NCBI RefSeq assembly: GCF_000701665.1
Contig: NZ_JNJN01000004.1
Span: 1-64,000 of the forward strand
Direction: 5' to 3'
DNA from: Agathobaculum desmolans ATCC 43058
GTDB taxonomy: Bacteria; Bacillota; Clostridia; Oscillospirales; Butyricicoccaceae
DNA: 64,000 bases
Shown: piece after piece, positions 32,240-40,440 of the stretch
Layout of the letters: the number at the start of each line of letters is the position of its first letter
Numbering within the stretch: position 1 is the first letter of the stretch
Program-made: the position numbers and the translations under genes
The notes under the pieces: model-generated
Database searches by the model: none
The model's input: the letters and a program-made list of their open reading frames with translations, nothing else
Told to the model about the DNA's origin: nothing

Positions 32240-32269
32240 TTCCCGCGGATGTCAAGGCATCTGCGGGAA
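32240..32269 (+). terminator. Rho-independent terminator
   Basis: Stem TTCCCGCGGATG/CATCTGCGGGAA with a six-base loop, followed by TTTTTTTATC. Confidence 0.93.
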
Positions 32270-32428
32270 TTTTTTTATCTTTCGTTCGACAAAGTTCGAC
32301 CGAACCTGCCCATACTGGTGCGTACAATGAAGAACAGGGGTCTTTGGGAAAGATCCGGCGCTGCGCAAAATTGCGGAAGGACCTGCAGCGCTGTCAGTAA
32401 GAGAAATTGTCGGGAAAAGGAGGGGAAA

Positions 32429-32634
32429 ATGCTTCAATACATGGTTATGCAGCACCACAGGCGCAACAGATCACATATGGCATTGCGTTGCTTGATAACG
32501 GCGCAGAGATGGACAGCATAAGTGATATTCTGCCGAATCTGCAGCAGACAGTCAGCCTTGCAGCGATGCTGCAGGAACATGGGGTGGCGGCAGAGCATTT
32601 CCGCGATGTGGTTGCGGATTATTTGAACAGGTAA
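32429..32634 (+). pseudogene. Small DUF6514-like gene with a frameshift
   Basis: ATG 32429 follows AAAAGGAGGGGAA and begins MLQYMVMQHHR, but that frame stops at 32519-32521. The frame one base earlier continues the same protein as AQQITYGIALLDNGAEMD through LAAMLQEHGVAAEHFRDVVADYL to the stop at 32634. That second part has the TYGI... and HxxDVVxDYL pattern of the small DUF6514 family, but no usable start of its own after the ribosome site. A single missing base between about 32455 and 32475 would join them. Pseudogene, sequencing error, or -1 frameshifting are possible; no slippery heptamer is seen. Confidence 0.5.
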
Positions 32635-32644
32635 AATGCTGTGC

Positions 32645-32685
32645 AAAAACGCGGCAGAGCCGAAAACAGGCTCTGCCGCGTTTTT
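32645..32685. terminator. Bidirectional terminator
   Basis: A perfect 17-bp stem (AAAAACGCGGCAGAGCC and its complement) with a seven-base loop, between the frameshifted gene and the chromate transporter. Confidence 0.93.
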
Positions 32686-32695
32686 GCAGCCGGAA

Positions 32696-33262
32696 TCAAA
32701 ATTGAAACAGAATGCCGCAGACTGCACCGGCCAGAATAAACCAGATGGGATGCAGGCGCGGCAGTTTGCGGATGCCAAGCGTGAGTAGCAGGAAAAAAAG
32801 GATTGCCGGAAGGTTGAACACGGCGGATAGGTTGGAAAGGCCGGTCCAACGCTCGGTGTGCAGCAAAGAGACGGCAAACACTTCAAACATCGCGCCGAAA
32901 ATCAATCCGGCAGATGCGGGACGCAGGCCGTAAAACGCGTGCTGCACCAGCGGCGAGCTGCGAAAACGGGTGAGTGCGCGTGCGACCAGTAGGATGATGA
33001 CCACCGAAGGAAGCACAAGTGAGGTGGTGGCGACCAGCGCGCCGGGGATACCGGCGGCATGGTAGCCGGCATACGTGGCGGTATTTACACCGATTGGGCC
33101 GGGGGTGGATTCGGATACGGCGATCATATCCAGCAGATCGTTTGGGGTAAACCATGGGTAGCGAAGGGAGACTTCTTTCAAAAACGGCAGTGTAGCCAGA
33201 CCGCCGCCGACTGCGAACAGACCGGTTTTGAAAAATTCCCAAAACAGCTGAAGATAAATCAT
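32696..33262 (-). CDS. Chromate transporter (CHR family), second half-size subunit
   Basis: A 188-residue membrane protein with the half-length CHR motif FKTGLFAVGGGLATLPFL at the N-terminus and SESTPGPIGVNTATYAGYH, typical of short-chain chromate transporters that work in pairs. Start ATG 33262; it overlaps the upstream partner by four bases. Such pairs occur in many bacteria not exposed to chromate, so the natural substrate may be another oxyanion. Confidence 0.9.
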   Translation of the reverse strand: MIYLQLFWEFFKTGLFAVGGGLATLPFLKEVSLRYPWFTPNDLLDMIAVSESTPGPIGVNTATYAGYHAAGIPGALVATTSLVLPSVVIILLVARALTRFRSSPLVQHAFYGLRPASAGLIFGAMFEVFAVSLLHTERWTGLSNLSAVFNLPAILFFLLLTLGIRKLPRLHPIWFILAGAVCGILFQF

Positions 33263-33801
33263 GTGCGCGGCCTCCGAAACAATCCGATCAGGATGCCGCC
33301 GGCGGCGGCAAACAGCACCATGCCCACCGGCGAAGCCCCGAAAAAGGCAACAGCGGCAAAGGTGATCAGCAGGATCAGTGCTGTCGGCAGATCGGTAACG
33401 CCTTTTTTGGCCATTTTCCATACAGATTGCAGAACCAGAGCGCAAACGGCAATACGAATACCGGCAAAGGCATGCTGCACGATGGCAAGATGGGCGAACT
33501 GCTGGATGCAGGCAGCGATGGTGATGATAATGACGATCGAAGGGAAGATGATGCCTGCGGTTGCGGCAACGGCTCCTGCGATACCGGCCTGCTTGCTGCC
33601 GATAAATGTAGCAGTATTCACGGCAATGACCCCCGGCGTGCACTGACCGATGGCGTAATAATCCATCAGCTCATCTTCGGTTGCCCAGCCGTGCCGTTCG
33701 ACGATCTCACGCTGCAAAAGCGGCAGCATGGCATAGCCGCCGCCGAAGGTACAGACACCGACGCGTGCAAAGGTTAAAAATAAATCAAAATAGGGATGCA
33801 A
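33259..33801 (-). CDS. Chromate transporter (CHR family), first half-size subunit
   Basis: About 180 residues with the signature FARVGVCTFGGGYAMLPLL and GQCTPGVIAVNTATFIGSKQAG. The homologous second subunit follows with a four-base overlap. The start is taken as TTG 33801 because AAAGGAGCT lies about 10 bases upstream; the frame can be extended to GTG 33840 but that start would place the ribosome site inside the gene. Confidence 0.88.
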   Translation of the reverse strand: MHPYFDLFLTFARVGVCTFGGGYAMLPLLQREIVERHGWATEDELMDYYAIGQCTPGVIAVNTATFIGSKQAGIAGAVAATAGIIFPSIVIIITIAACIQQFAHLAIVQHAFAGIRIAVCALVLQSVWKMAKKGVTDLPTALILLITFAAVAFFGASPVGMVLFAAAGGILIGLFRRPRT

Positions 33802-33895
33802 CGGGCGGACAGCTCCTTTCTGTGCGGTTTCAGTATACACTATTTTGCAGGATACCGCAGTAAAATATCCGTAAAATTATGCGGGGCGCGTTGTT

Positions 33896-34258
33896 TTACG
33901 GGATGATCTCGATCCAGTAACCGTCCGGGTCGGTGATGAAATAGATCCCCATGGCGGGGTTTTCGAAGCAAATGCAGCCCATTTCCTGATGTTTTTGGTG
34001 GGCAGCATCAAAATCGTCCACCCGAAGGGCAAGGTGGAATTCGTTGTCTCCCAGATTGTAGGGACGCTCCCAGTCGTGCAGCCAGGTCAGTTCGAGCTGA
34101 TGCGGGGTGCAGCCATCCCCCAGATATACGATGATGTAGCTGCCGTCTGCGGCAGAGATCCGGCGGGTTTCGGTTAAACCAAGGGCTTTCTGATAAAAGG
34201 CGAGCGAGCGCTCCAGATCCAGTACATTGAAATTGTTGTGTGCGAACGTGAATTGCAT
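33896..34258 (-). CDS. VOC-family (glyoxalase-like) protein
   Basis: A 120-residue glyoxalase-fold protein, close in pattern to lactoylglutathione lyase. It opens MQFTFAHNNFNVLDLERSLAFYQKALGL, with a metal-ligand His, and ends YFITDPDGYWIEIIP with the conserved Glu. It probably detoxifies methylglyoxal or acts on a related thiol adduct; without glutathione the thiol is unknown. Start at 34258 behind AAAGGAGCTG. Single gene, divergent from gdpP. Confidence 0.85.
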   Translation of the reverse strand: MQFTFAHNNFNVLDLERSLAFYQKALGLTETRRISAADGSYIIVYLGDGCTPHQLELTWLHDWERPYNLGDNEFHLALRVDDFDAAHQKHQEMGCICFENPAMGIYFITDPDGYWIEIIP

Positions 34259-34336
34259 AAAGGTCAGCTCCTTTAGATTAGTGAACACACTGTAACACGT
34301 TTTCAAGGCATTTACAATGTGCCTATACGATTTTTG

Positions 34337-34365
34337 TTTACTTTGCCGGAGGAGGATGCTATAAT
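34337..34365 (+). promoter_or_regulatory. Promoter of the gdpP operon
   Basis: TTTACT (34337-34342), 17 bases, TATAAT (34360-34365), 40 bases before the gdpP start. Confidence 0.75.
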
Positions 34366-34405
34366 TAGCCTGTATATTTGCGTCCGGAGAAGGGGGACGG
34401 GATGA

Positions 34406-36403
34406 TTGAAAAAACACTTGAAAAGATCACTCCAGCCGGGAAGTAACCTGTTTTTCCTGCTTTTCCTGTTGTTTGCCGGTGGCGCACTGTATTTTTCGCT
34501 GCCGTATGGCATACTTGGTATGGCGGTTTGTGTATTACTGCGCGTGATTTCGCTGCACAGCGATGCCCAGCGCAAACGCCATGTGCAGGAATTGATGGAT
34601 AATATCGAAGTCGAAGGCGGAGAGATACACCCCGCGGTAACGCGTTCGCCGCTGCCGACGGTGGTTGCGCTGGCCACGACCGGCGAAATCGTGTGGGCAA
34701 ACGACAGCTTTGAAGCGCTTTGCGGGCGGTCGGTATCCGCGCAGCAGGTGCATCTGACCGAATTGGCGCCGACATTTGAAACGCGCTGGCTGATCGAAGG
34801 CAAAAGCGAGTTCCCGGGGGAGCTGCGCATGGGCCGGCGTGCGTATCATGTATTCGGTGACATGGTGCCCGGCGGTGCAGGGCAGATGATGATGCTGCAT
34901 TTTATCGATTGCACCGATTTTGTTCATCTGCGTGATGAGGCGGAAACGCGTCATCCGGCAATTGCTATTATTGCGATCGACAATTATGAAGAGCTGATGA
35001 AAAATGTAACCGATACGGAAAAATCCAATATCCTTGCGGGGATCGATAAACGGTTGTCCGCATGGACCAAGGATTGCAGCGCAGTGCTGCGCAAGTTTGA
35101 CCGGGACAAGTATATTTTCATCATTGAAAACGCTGAATTGGACAAGCTGACCGCCCGCAAGTTTATGGTATTGCAGGAGGTTCGGGATATCCAGAACCGG
35201 GAAGGCGTGGTGGCAACGCTGTCGATCGGTATCGGCAAGGACGGCGAAACCTTGGCGGAGAGTTATCAGTACGCCGGGTTGGCGATCGATATGGCGCTGT
35301 CCCGCGGCGGCGATCAGGCGGTCATCAAAAACCGGTATACCTTTGAGTTTTACGGCGGCCTGAGTGAGGAACTGGAAAAACGCACCAAGGTCAAAAGCCG
35401 CGTGGTTTCCAATGCGCTCAGCCAGTTGATCCGCGATTCTTCGCAGGTGCTGGTGATGGGGCATCGCAACAGCGATATGGATGCGATCGGCGCGGCGGCC
35501 GGTATGGTGTGTGCCGCACGCGTGAAGGGAAAACAGGTGCACATTGTAGTGGATCAGCAGCACACGATGGCGACCGATCTGATCGAGCGGCTGGAAAGCC
35601 TGCCGGAATATAAGGATGTGTTCATCAGCGCAGAGGATGCCATGATCCTGTGCGATTACAACACGCTGCTTATCGTGGTAGACGTAAACCGCCCGGGCTA
35701 TGTGGAGAGCGAGGCGCTGCTGCAGTCCATCAATAAGGTGGCAGTCGTCGATCACCACCGCCGCGCGGCGGATTATATCGAAAATGCGGTGGTATCACTG
35801 CATGAACCCTATGCTTCATCGGCGTCCGAGCTGGTCAGCGAGCTGCTGCAGTATATGGTGCCGACCAATGAAATCCTGACGGGCGAAGCGGAGGCCATGC
35901 TGGCCGGTATTTATCTGGATACCAAGGGCTTCTCTACCCGTACCGGTGTGCGCACTTTTGAAGCAGCAGCGTATCTGCGGCGTGCAGGCGCGGAGGTAAG
36001 TGATGTCAAACGCCTGTTCCAGTATAGCTTTGACCAGTATATGGAGCGGCAGAAGCTGATTTCTTCGGCGCGGAGCTGCGGACAGGGTGTGATTTTTGCA
36101 CTGACCGCGGAAGAGGTTGACCGCATTACGGCGGCACAGGCGGCGGATGAGCTGCTCAGCATTGTGGGCACGCGCGCGAGCGTGGTAGCATTTCGCAGCG
36201 GCGCAGATATGGCGGTGTCGGCCCGGGCGGCAGGTCAGGTCAATGTGCAGCTGCTGATGGAGCGGCTGGGCGGCGGCGGCAATCATTCTGCGGCAGGGGC
36301 ACAGCTGAAAAACACAACGCCTGAAGAGGCAGATCGCATGATCATGCAGGCGATTACCGGCTATTTTGCCGATCAGGAAACCGAAAAAGCGGAAGACCGA
36401 TGA
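34406..36403 (+). CDS. gdpP: Cyclic-di-AMP phosphodiesterase GdpP (DHH family)
   Basis: A 665-residue membrane protein that hydrolyses c-di-AMP to pApA. Two N-terminal helices (FFLLFLLFAGGALYFSL; ILGMAVCVLLRVISL) are followed by a PAS-like region, a degenerate GGDEF domain (about 180-310) and DHH/DHHA1 domains. Catalytic motifs are GHRNSDMDAIGAA, DVNRPG, VDHHRRA and GGGGNHSAAGA. The start is TTG 34406; an ATG at 34402 is out of frame. It is followed after 50 bases by rplI, the usual Firmicute order gdpP-rplI-dnaB. Confidence 0.95.
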   Translation: MKKHLKRSLQPGSNLFFLLFLLFAGGALYFSLPYGILGMAVCVLLRVISLHSDAQRKRHVQELMDNIEVEGGEIHPAVTRSPLPTVVALATTGEIVWANDSFEALCGRSVSAQQVHLTELAPTFETRWLIEGKSEFPGELRMGRRAYHVFGDMVPGGAGQMMMLHFIDCTDFVHLRDEAETRHPAIAIIAIDNYEELMKNVTDTEKSNILAGIDKRLSAWTKDCSAVLRKFDRDKYIFIIENAELDKLTARKFMVLQEVRDIQNREGVVATLSIGIGKDGETLAESYQYAGLAIDMALSRGGDQAVIKNRYTFEFYGGLSEELEKRTKVKSRVVSNALSQLIRDSSQVLVMGHRNSDMDAIGAAAGMVCAARVKGKQVHIVVDQQHTMATDLIERLESLPEYKDVFISAEDAMILCDYNTLLIVVDVNRPGYVESEALLQSINKVAVVDHHRRAADYIENAVVSLHEPYASSASELVSELLQYMVPTNEILTGEAEAMLAGIYLDTKGFSTRTGVRTFEAAAYLRRAGAEVSDVKRLFQYSFDQYMERQKLISSARSCGQGVIFALTAEEVDRITAAQAADELLSIVGTRASVVAFRSGADMAVSARAAGQVNVQLLMERLGGGGNHSAAGAQLKNTTPEEADRMIMQAITGYFADQETEKAEDR

Positions 36404-36453
36404 GCTTCTGCCTTACATATTTGAGTTTTTTATGAAAAAGGAGCAATACGAAC

Positions 36454-36900
36454 ATGAAAGTGATTTTGACTGCCGATGTAAAGGGCAAGGGCAAGAAGGG
36501 CGACCTGATCGAGGTCAGCGAAGGATACGGACGCAATTTCCTGATGCCGCGCGGTCTGGCAGAGCCTGCCACAACGGATAATTTGAATGTAAAGAAGGCA
36601 AAGGATGAAGCGCATGCGCGCAAGGTGGCGCTGGAGCAGCAGGCTGCGCGGGAAGCGGCGGAAAAGCTCAAGGTCAGCCCGGTTAAGGTGCCGGCCAAGG
36701 GCGGCGCAGGCGGCCGTCTGTTCGGCGCAGTGACCTCTAAGGAAATTGCGGAGGAGCTGAGCCGCCAGTACGGCTTGCAGGTGCCTAAGCAGAAAATCGT
36801 GCTGGAAGAGCCGATCAAGACCTTTGGGGTGCATCGCGTGAAGGCAAAGCTGTATCAGGATATTGCAGGTGAGATTCTGGTGCAGGTGGTAGAAGCCTGA
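36454..36900 (+). CDS. rplI: 50S ribosomal protein L9
   Basis: A 148-residue large-subunit protein. The N-terminal [30 protein letters not shown] is diagnostic; a long Lys/Glu/Ala helix and a C-terminal domain ([16 protein letters not shown]) follow. It starts after AAAAAGGAGC and lies in the conserved gdpP-rplI-dnaB order. Confidence 0.97.
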   Translation: MKVILTADVKGKGKKGDLIEVSEGYGRNFLMPRGLAEPATTDNLNVKKAKDEAHARKVALEQQAAREAAEKLKVSPVKVPAKGGAGGRLFGAVTSKEIAEELSRQYGLQVPKQKIVLEEPIKTFGVHRVKAKLYQDIAGEILVQVVEA

Positions 36901-36907
36901 CGGCTTT

Positions 36908-37074
36908 CGATTGGAACATACCGTTCCGATCGAGGGAACCCAGCCGCGCAAAGCGCGGACAGGGTTTGGGACTGCGAAAAGTTCCGTTACACGAAACTTT
37001 TCTTCGTCAGAAGTATAAAAAGCCACGCACTTGTCGCGGCTTTTTATGAAACTATCCGCTTCGAGGATGGTTTC
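36908..37074. repeat. Copy of the modular hairpin element between rplI and dnaB
   Basis: Chained hairpins: CGATTGGAAC/GTTCCGATCG (36908-36932), CCGCGC/GCGCGG (about 36944-36958), ATAAAAAGCC/GGCTTTTTAT (37015-37047) and GAAACTATCC/GGATGGTTTC (37048-37074). The third is also a good terminator for rplI. Its 37 bases match 61802-61838 with three differences, two of which restore the base pair at 37022-37040. The order of modules is the same as in the 61.7-kb copy. Bases 37075-37147 hold nothing recognisable except the dnaB ribosome site. Confidence 0.7.
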
Positions 37075-37147
37075 TGAATGAATATCGTGCATGGCGCGTA
37101 TTTTCCATTCTCCATTTTTAATTTTCCATTCGAAAGGTGGTGCGGTT

Positions 37148-38512
37148 TTGGATGAGCTTCTGATGCGGCAGGTGCCGCAGGATCTGACGGCAGAGCAGTC
37201 GCTGCTGGGCGCGATGCTGGTCGATCCGAACTGCATTCCCGAGGTAATTGAGCAGGTGCGCGCGGATGATTTCTACGCGGATGAGAACAAGCGCATCTTT
37301 GAAACGATCTATTCCATGTTTAACGGCGCACAGCGGATCGACCCGGTCACGGTGCTGGATATGCTCACGCGCATGGGGTATTATGACGAAGCGGGCGGCC
37401 GTGCCTATCTGTTCCAGTTGATGGAAGTGACGCCGGGCGCACGCAATGTGGGTGAATATGTGCGTATTGTGCGCGACAAAAGCCTGCTGCGCCAGTTGGC
37501 CGATGCCGGCGGCGAGATCCAGCAGCACGCATTGGAAGCGCACGGCGAAGCATCGAGCATTGCAGAATTGGCCGAACAGCGTATTTACAGCATCCGGCAG
37601 GGACGGGAAATTAAGGGACTGTCCAAGCTGAGCGAGGTCATTGCCGATCTGTATACCGAGCTGGATGAGCGCGCCAAGTCGGACAGTGATATTCCCGGTA
37701 TGTCCACGGGCTTCCATGCACTGGATACCGCGCTGACCGGTTTGAATAAATCCGACCTGATTTTGATTGCGGCTCGTCCCGGCATGGGCAAAACGGCGTT
37801 TGCGCTGAATATTGCCCTTAATGCCGCAAAGGCAAGTGTAAAGGATAAGCCGCGCGGTTATAAGAAGGGCACGGGGGTCTGCGTGTTCCAGTTGGAAATG
37901 GGTAAGGAGCAGCTCGCCAGCCGCTTTTTATCCAGCGAGGCGCTGATTGAATCGCAAAAGCTCAAAACCGGTAATCTGGATGGAGATGACTGGGTCAAGA
38001 TCGCCCGGGCTTCGGGCGTATTGGCGGGGCTGAATATCTACGTGGACGATAATCCGGCAATTACAGTGGCTGAGATCAAGGCAAAGTGCCGCCGCTTGGG
38101 CGAGGAACTGGGTTTGATCGTGATCGACTATCTGCAGCTGATGCATGTCGGCGGACGGCATATGGATAACCGTGTACAGGAGGTCGCGGAGATCTCGCGT
38201 TCGCTGAAAATCATGGCCAAGGAGCTGAATGTACCGGTCGTCTGCCTGTCCCAGCTCTCTCGTGCGTCCGAGCAGCGTTCGGATAAACGGCCGATGCTGT
38301 CCGACCTGCGTGAATCCGGTGCGATCGAGCAGGATGCGGATATCGTTATGTTTATTTACCGTGATGATTATTACGATGATGAAAGCGAGAATAAAAACAT
38401 CGCGGAGATCATCATTGCCAAGAACCGCCACGGTGCGACCGGAACAGTCGAATTGCAGTGGGTCGGCCAGTATACGACGTTCTCCAATCCGGATCGCATC
38501 CATGGGGACTGA
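37148..38512 (+). CDS. dnaB: Replicative DNA helicase DnaB
   Basis: A 454-residue hexameric helicase of the replication fork. The N-terminal domain begins MDELLMRQVPQDLTAEQSLLGAML, the RecA-like domain has Walker A ARPGMGKTAFALN (about residues 205-217), Walker B LIVIDYLQLM and SQLSRASEQR, and ends with the arginine-finger region AKNRHGATGTVELQW. The start is TTG 37148, about eight bases after AAAGGTGG; this matches the usual DnaB opening. tilS follows four bases after the stop. Confidence 0.95.
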   Translation: MDELLMRQVPQDLTAEQSLLGAMLVDPNCIPEVIEQVRADDFYADENKRIFETIYSMFNGAQRIDPVTVLDMLTRMGYYDEAGGRAYLFQLMEVTPGARNVGEYVRIVRDKSLLRQLADAGGEIQQHALEAHGEASSIAELAEQRIYSIRQGREIKGLSKLSEVIADLYTELDERAKSDSDIPGMSTGFHALDTALTGLNKSDLILIAARPGMGKTAFALNIALNAAKASVKDKPRGYKKGTGVCVFQLEMGKEQLASRFLSSEALIESQKLKTGNLDGDDWVKIARASGVLAGLNIYVDDNPAITVAEIKAKCRRLGEELGLIVIDYLQLMHVGGRHMDNRVQEVAEISRSLKIMAKELNVPVVCLSQLSRASEQRSDKRPMLSDLRESGAIEQDADIVMFIYRDDYYDDESENKNIAEIIIAKNRHGATGTVELQWVGQYTTFSNPDRIHGD

Positions 38513-38516
38513 CGCT

Positions 38517-39869
38517 ATGCTGGAAGCCGTAAAAAGGACGATAGCGGCGTATGATATGCTGCTGCCGGGAGAACCGGTGCTGGTGGCATTGTCCGGCGGG
38601 GCGGATTCGACTGCACTGCTGCACGCGCTGACGGCGCTGGGCTATCCGGTGCGGGCGTTTCACTTGAACCACTGCCTGCGCGGTGCGGAGGCGGATCGGG
38701 ATGAGGCGTTCTGCCGCGCCCTGTGCACGCGGCTGCATATTCCGCTGACGGCGGAGCGTATCGACGTAGCGGCTGAGTGTGCCAAGGGAGAAAGCACGGA
38801 AGCAGCGGCGCGGCGGATCCGGTATGCGCGGCTGCACGCAGCCGCGCAGGGCGCCAAGATTGCGACTGCTCACACGGCGGAGGATAATCTGGAAACCGTG
38901 CTGTTCCATCTGGTACGGGGCACTGGCCCGAAGGGGCTGGCAGGCATCCCGCCGGTGCGGGATAGGATCATCCGTCCACTGATCGAGGTGGAGCGGGCGC
39001 AGATCGAGCGGTATCTGGCTGCGATCGGTCAGGATTATGTGACCGACAGCACCAATGCGGCGGATGTATACACCCGTAACCGCATCCGGCATACGGTCGT
39101 ACCTGCGCTGCGCCAGATCAATCCCGCGGTTTGCGGGGCGGCGGCACGGCTCGGCACATTGCTGCGGCAGGATGAGGAGTTTCTGTTACAGCAGGCACGG
39201 GCGCTGCTGACCGACGCTGCACGGGCGGACGGTGCATTTGACACGGCACCACTGGTGCAGGCACATCCGGCAGTACGCACGCGGGCGCTGCGGTGCATGG
39301 CGGCGCAGGCGGGAATGCCGCTGCGTGATCTGTCCGCACAGCATATTGCCGCATGGGATGCGCTGCTGACAGCACAGACCCCGTCGGCGGTCTGCACCTT
39401 GCCGCATGGCTGGCAGGTGCGCCGGGAATACGGCGCGGTGCGGCTGACACAGGCGGAAGCCCCGTGTGTGCGGCCGGGGATTCCGCTTACCGTGCCGTTT
39501 GACCGCATGATATGGGATGGCACGCTGCGGCTTCAGGTGCGATATTTAGAAAAAGACGAAGTTTTTTACAAAACATTCAATACTTTTTGCGTGGATTGTG
39601 GTACAATAGATTTTGCATCGTTGTGCGTGCGTACCCGGCGCACCGGAGATCGCATCTGTTTATCGGAAAAAGGCGGCAGCCGAACGCTGAAAAAGCGGAT
39701 GATCGACTGCAAAATCCCCCGTGTACAGCGGGATCAGTTGGCCGTGATCGCGGATAAAAACGGTGTGATTGCCGTACAGGATATCGGTGTGGACTGTGCA
39801 AGGCTTCCGCAAGGGGGTGCACGGATACAAATACAGATTGAGGGGTATGGAACATGGCATATGATATGA
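38517..39869 (+). CDS. tilS: tRNA(Ile)-lysidine synthetase
   Basis: A 450-residue enzyme that converts cytidine-34 of the AUA-reading tRNA-Ile into lysidine with ATP. The PP-loop motif VALSGGADSTALLHAL is near residues 24-39, followed by FHLNHCLRGAEAD and ATAHTAEDNLETVLFHLVRGTG. The C-terminal TilS domain includes RRTGDRICLSEKGGSRTLKKRMID. ATG 38517 is chosen after GGGG nine bases upstream; ATG 38502 is a possible alternative. It overlaps hpt by 16 bases, the usual tilS-hpt-ftsH order. Confidence 0.94.
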   Translation: MLEAVKRTIAAYDMLLPGEPVLVALSGGADSTALLHALTALGYPVRAFHLNHCLRGAEADRDEAFCRALCTRLHIPLTAERIDVAAECAKGESTEAAARRIRYARLHAAAQGAKIATAHTAEDNLETVLFHLVRGTGPKGLAGIPPVRDRIIRPLIEVERAQIERYLAAIGQDYVTDSTNAADVYTRNRIRHTVVPALRQINPAVCGAAARLGTLLRQDEEFLLQQARALLTDAARADGAFDTAPLVQAHPAVRTRALRCMAAQAGMPLRDLSAQHIAAWDALLTAQTPSAVCTLPHGWQVRREYGAVRLTQAEAPCVRPGIPLTVPFDRMIWDGTLRLQVRYLEKDEVFYKTFNTFCVDCGTIDFASLCVRTRRTGDRICLSEKGGSRTLKKRMIDCKIPRVQRDQLAVIADKNGVIAVQDIGVDCARLPQGGARIQIQIEGYGTWHMI

Positions 39870-40408
39870 AAGATGATATCCGGGAAGTATATTTTACGGA
39901 GCAGCAGCTTGCAGACAAGGTTGCAGAGCTTGGCGCACGGATCACGGAGGACTACCGGGATAAAAACCCGCTGGTCGTCAGTGTGCTTAAAGGCTCGTAT
40001 GTGTTCATGGCGGATCTGACCCGTAAGATCGATACGCCCTGCAATGTGGATTTTATGGTGGTATCCAGCTATGGCAAGGGAACCAAGACCACGGGCGAGG
40101 TGCAGATCATTAAGGATATCGAGCAGCCGATCGACGGACGCGACCTGCTGATCGTGGAAGATATTCTGGATTCGGGCGTAACGCTCAATTATCTGATGCA
40201 GGTGCTGCTGGCGCGCGGTGCGCGTTCGATCCGCCTGTGTACATTGCTGTCCAAGCCGGCGCGCCGCAAGGTGGATGTTCCGGTCGATTATCTGGGATTT
40301 GAGATCCCGGATGAATTTGTGGTCGGCTATGGGCTGGATTATGCGGAAAAATACCGCAATTTGCCGTATATCGGTATTCTCAAGCCGTGTGTATACGGCG
40401 GCGAGTAA
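39854..40408 (+). CDS. hpt: Hypoxanthine phosphoribosyltransferase
   Basis: A 184-residue purine-salvage enzyme that makes IMP (and GMP) from the base and PRPP. The PRPP motif is LLIVEDILDSGVTLNYL, the loop VLKGSYVFMADLTR and the base-binding FEIPDEFVVGYGLDY are present. The start ATG overlaps the end of tilS by 16 bases, so translation is coupled. Confidence 0.95.
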   Translation: MAYDMKDDIREVYFTEQQLADKVAELGARITEDYRDKNPLVVSVLKGSYVFMADLTRKIDTPCNVDFMVVSSYGKGTKTTGEVQIIKDIEQPIDGRDLLIVEDILDSGVTLNYLMQVLLARGARSIRLCTLLSKPARRKVDVPVDYLGFEIPDEFVVGYGLDYAEKYRNLPYIGILKPCVYGGE

Positions 40409-40440
40409 TAGATTTCACAAGGAAGAGGTGTTAAACCGAT

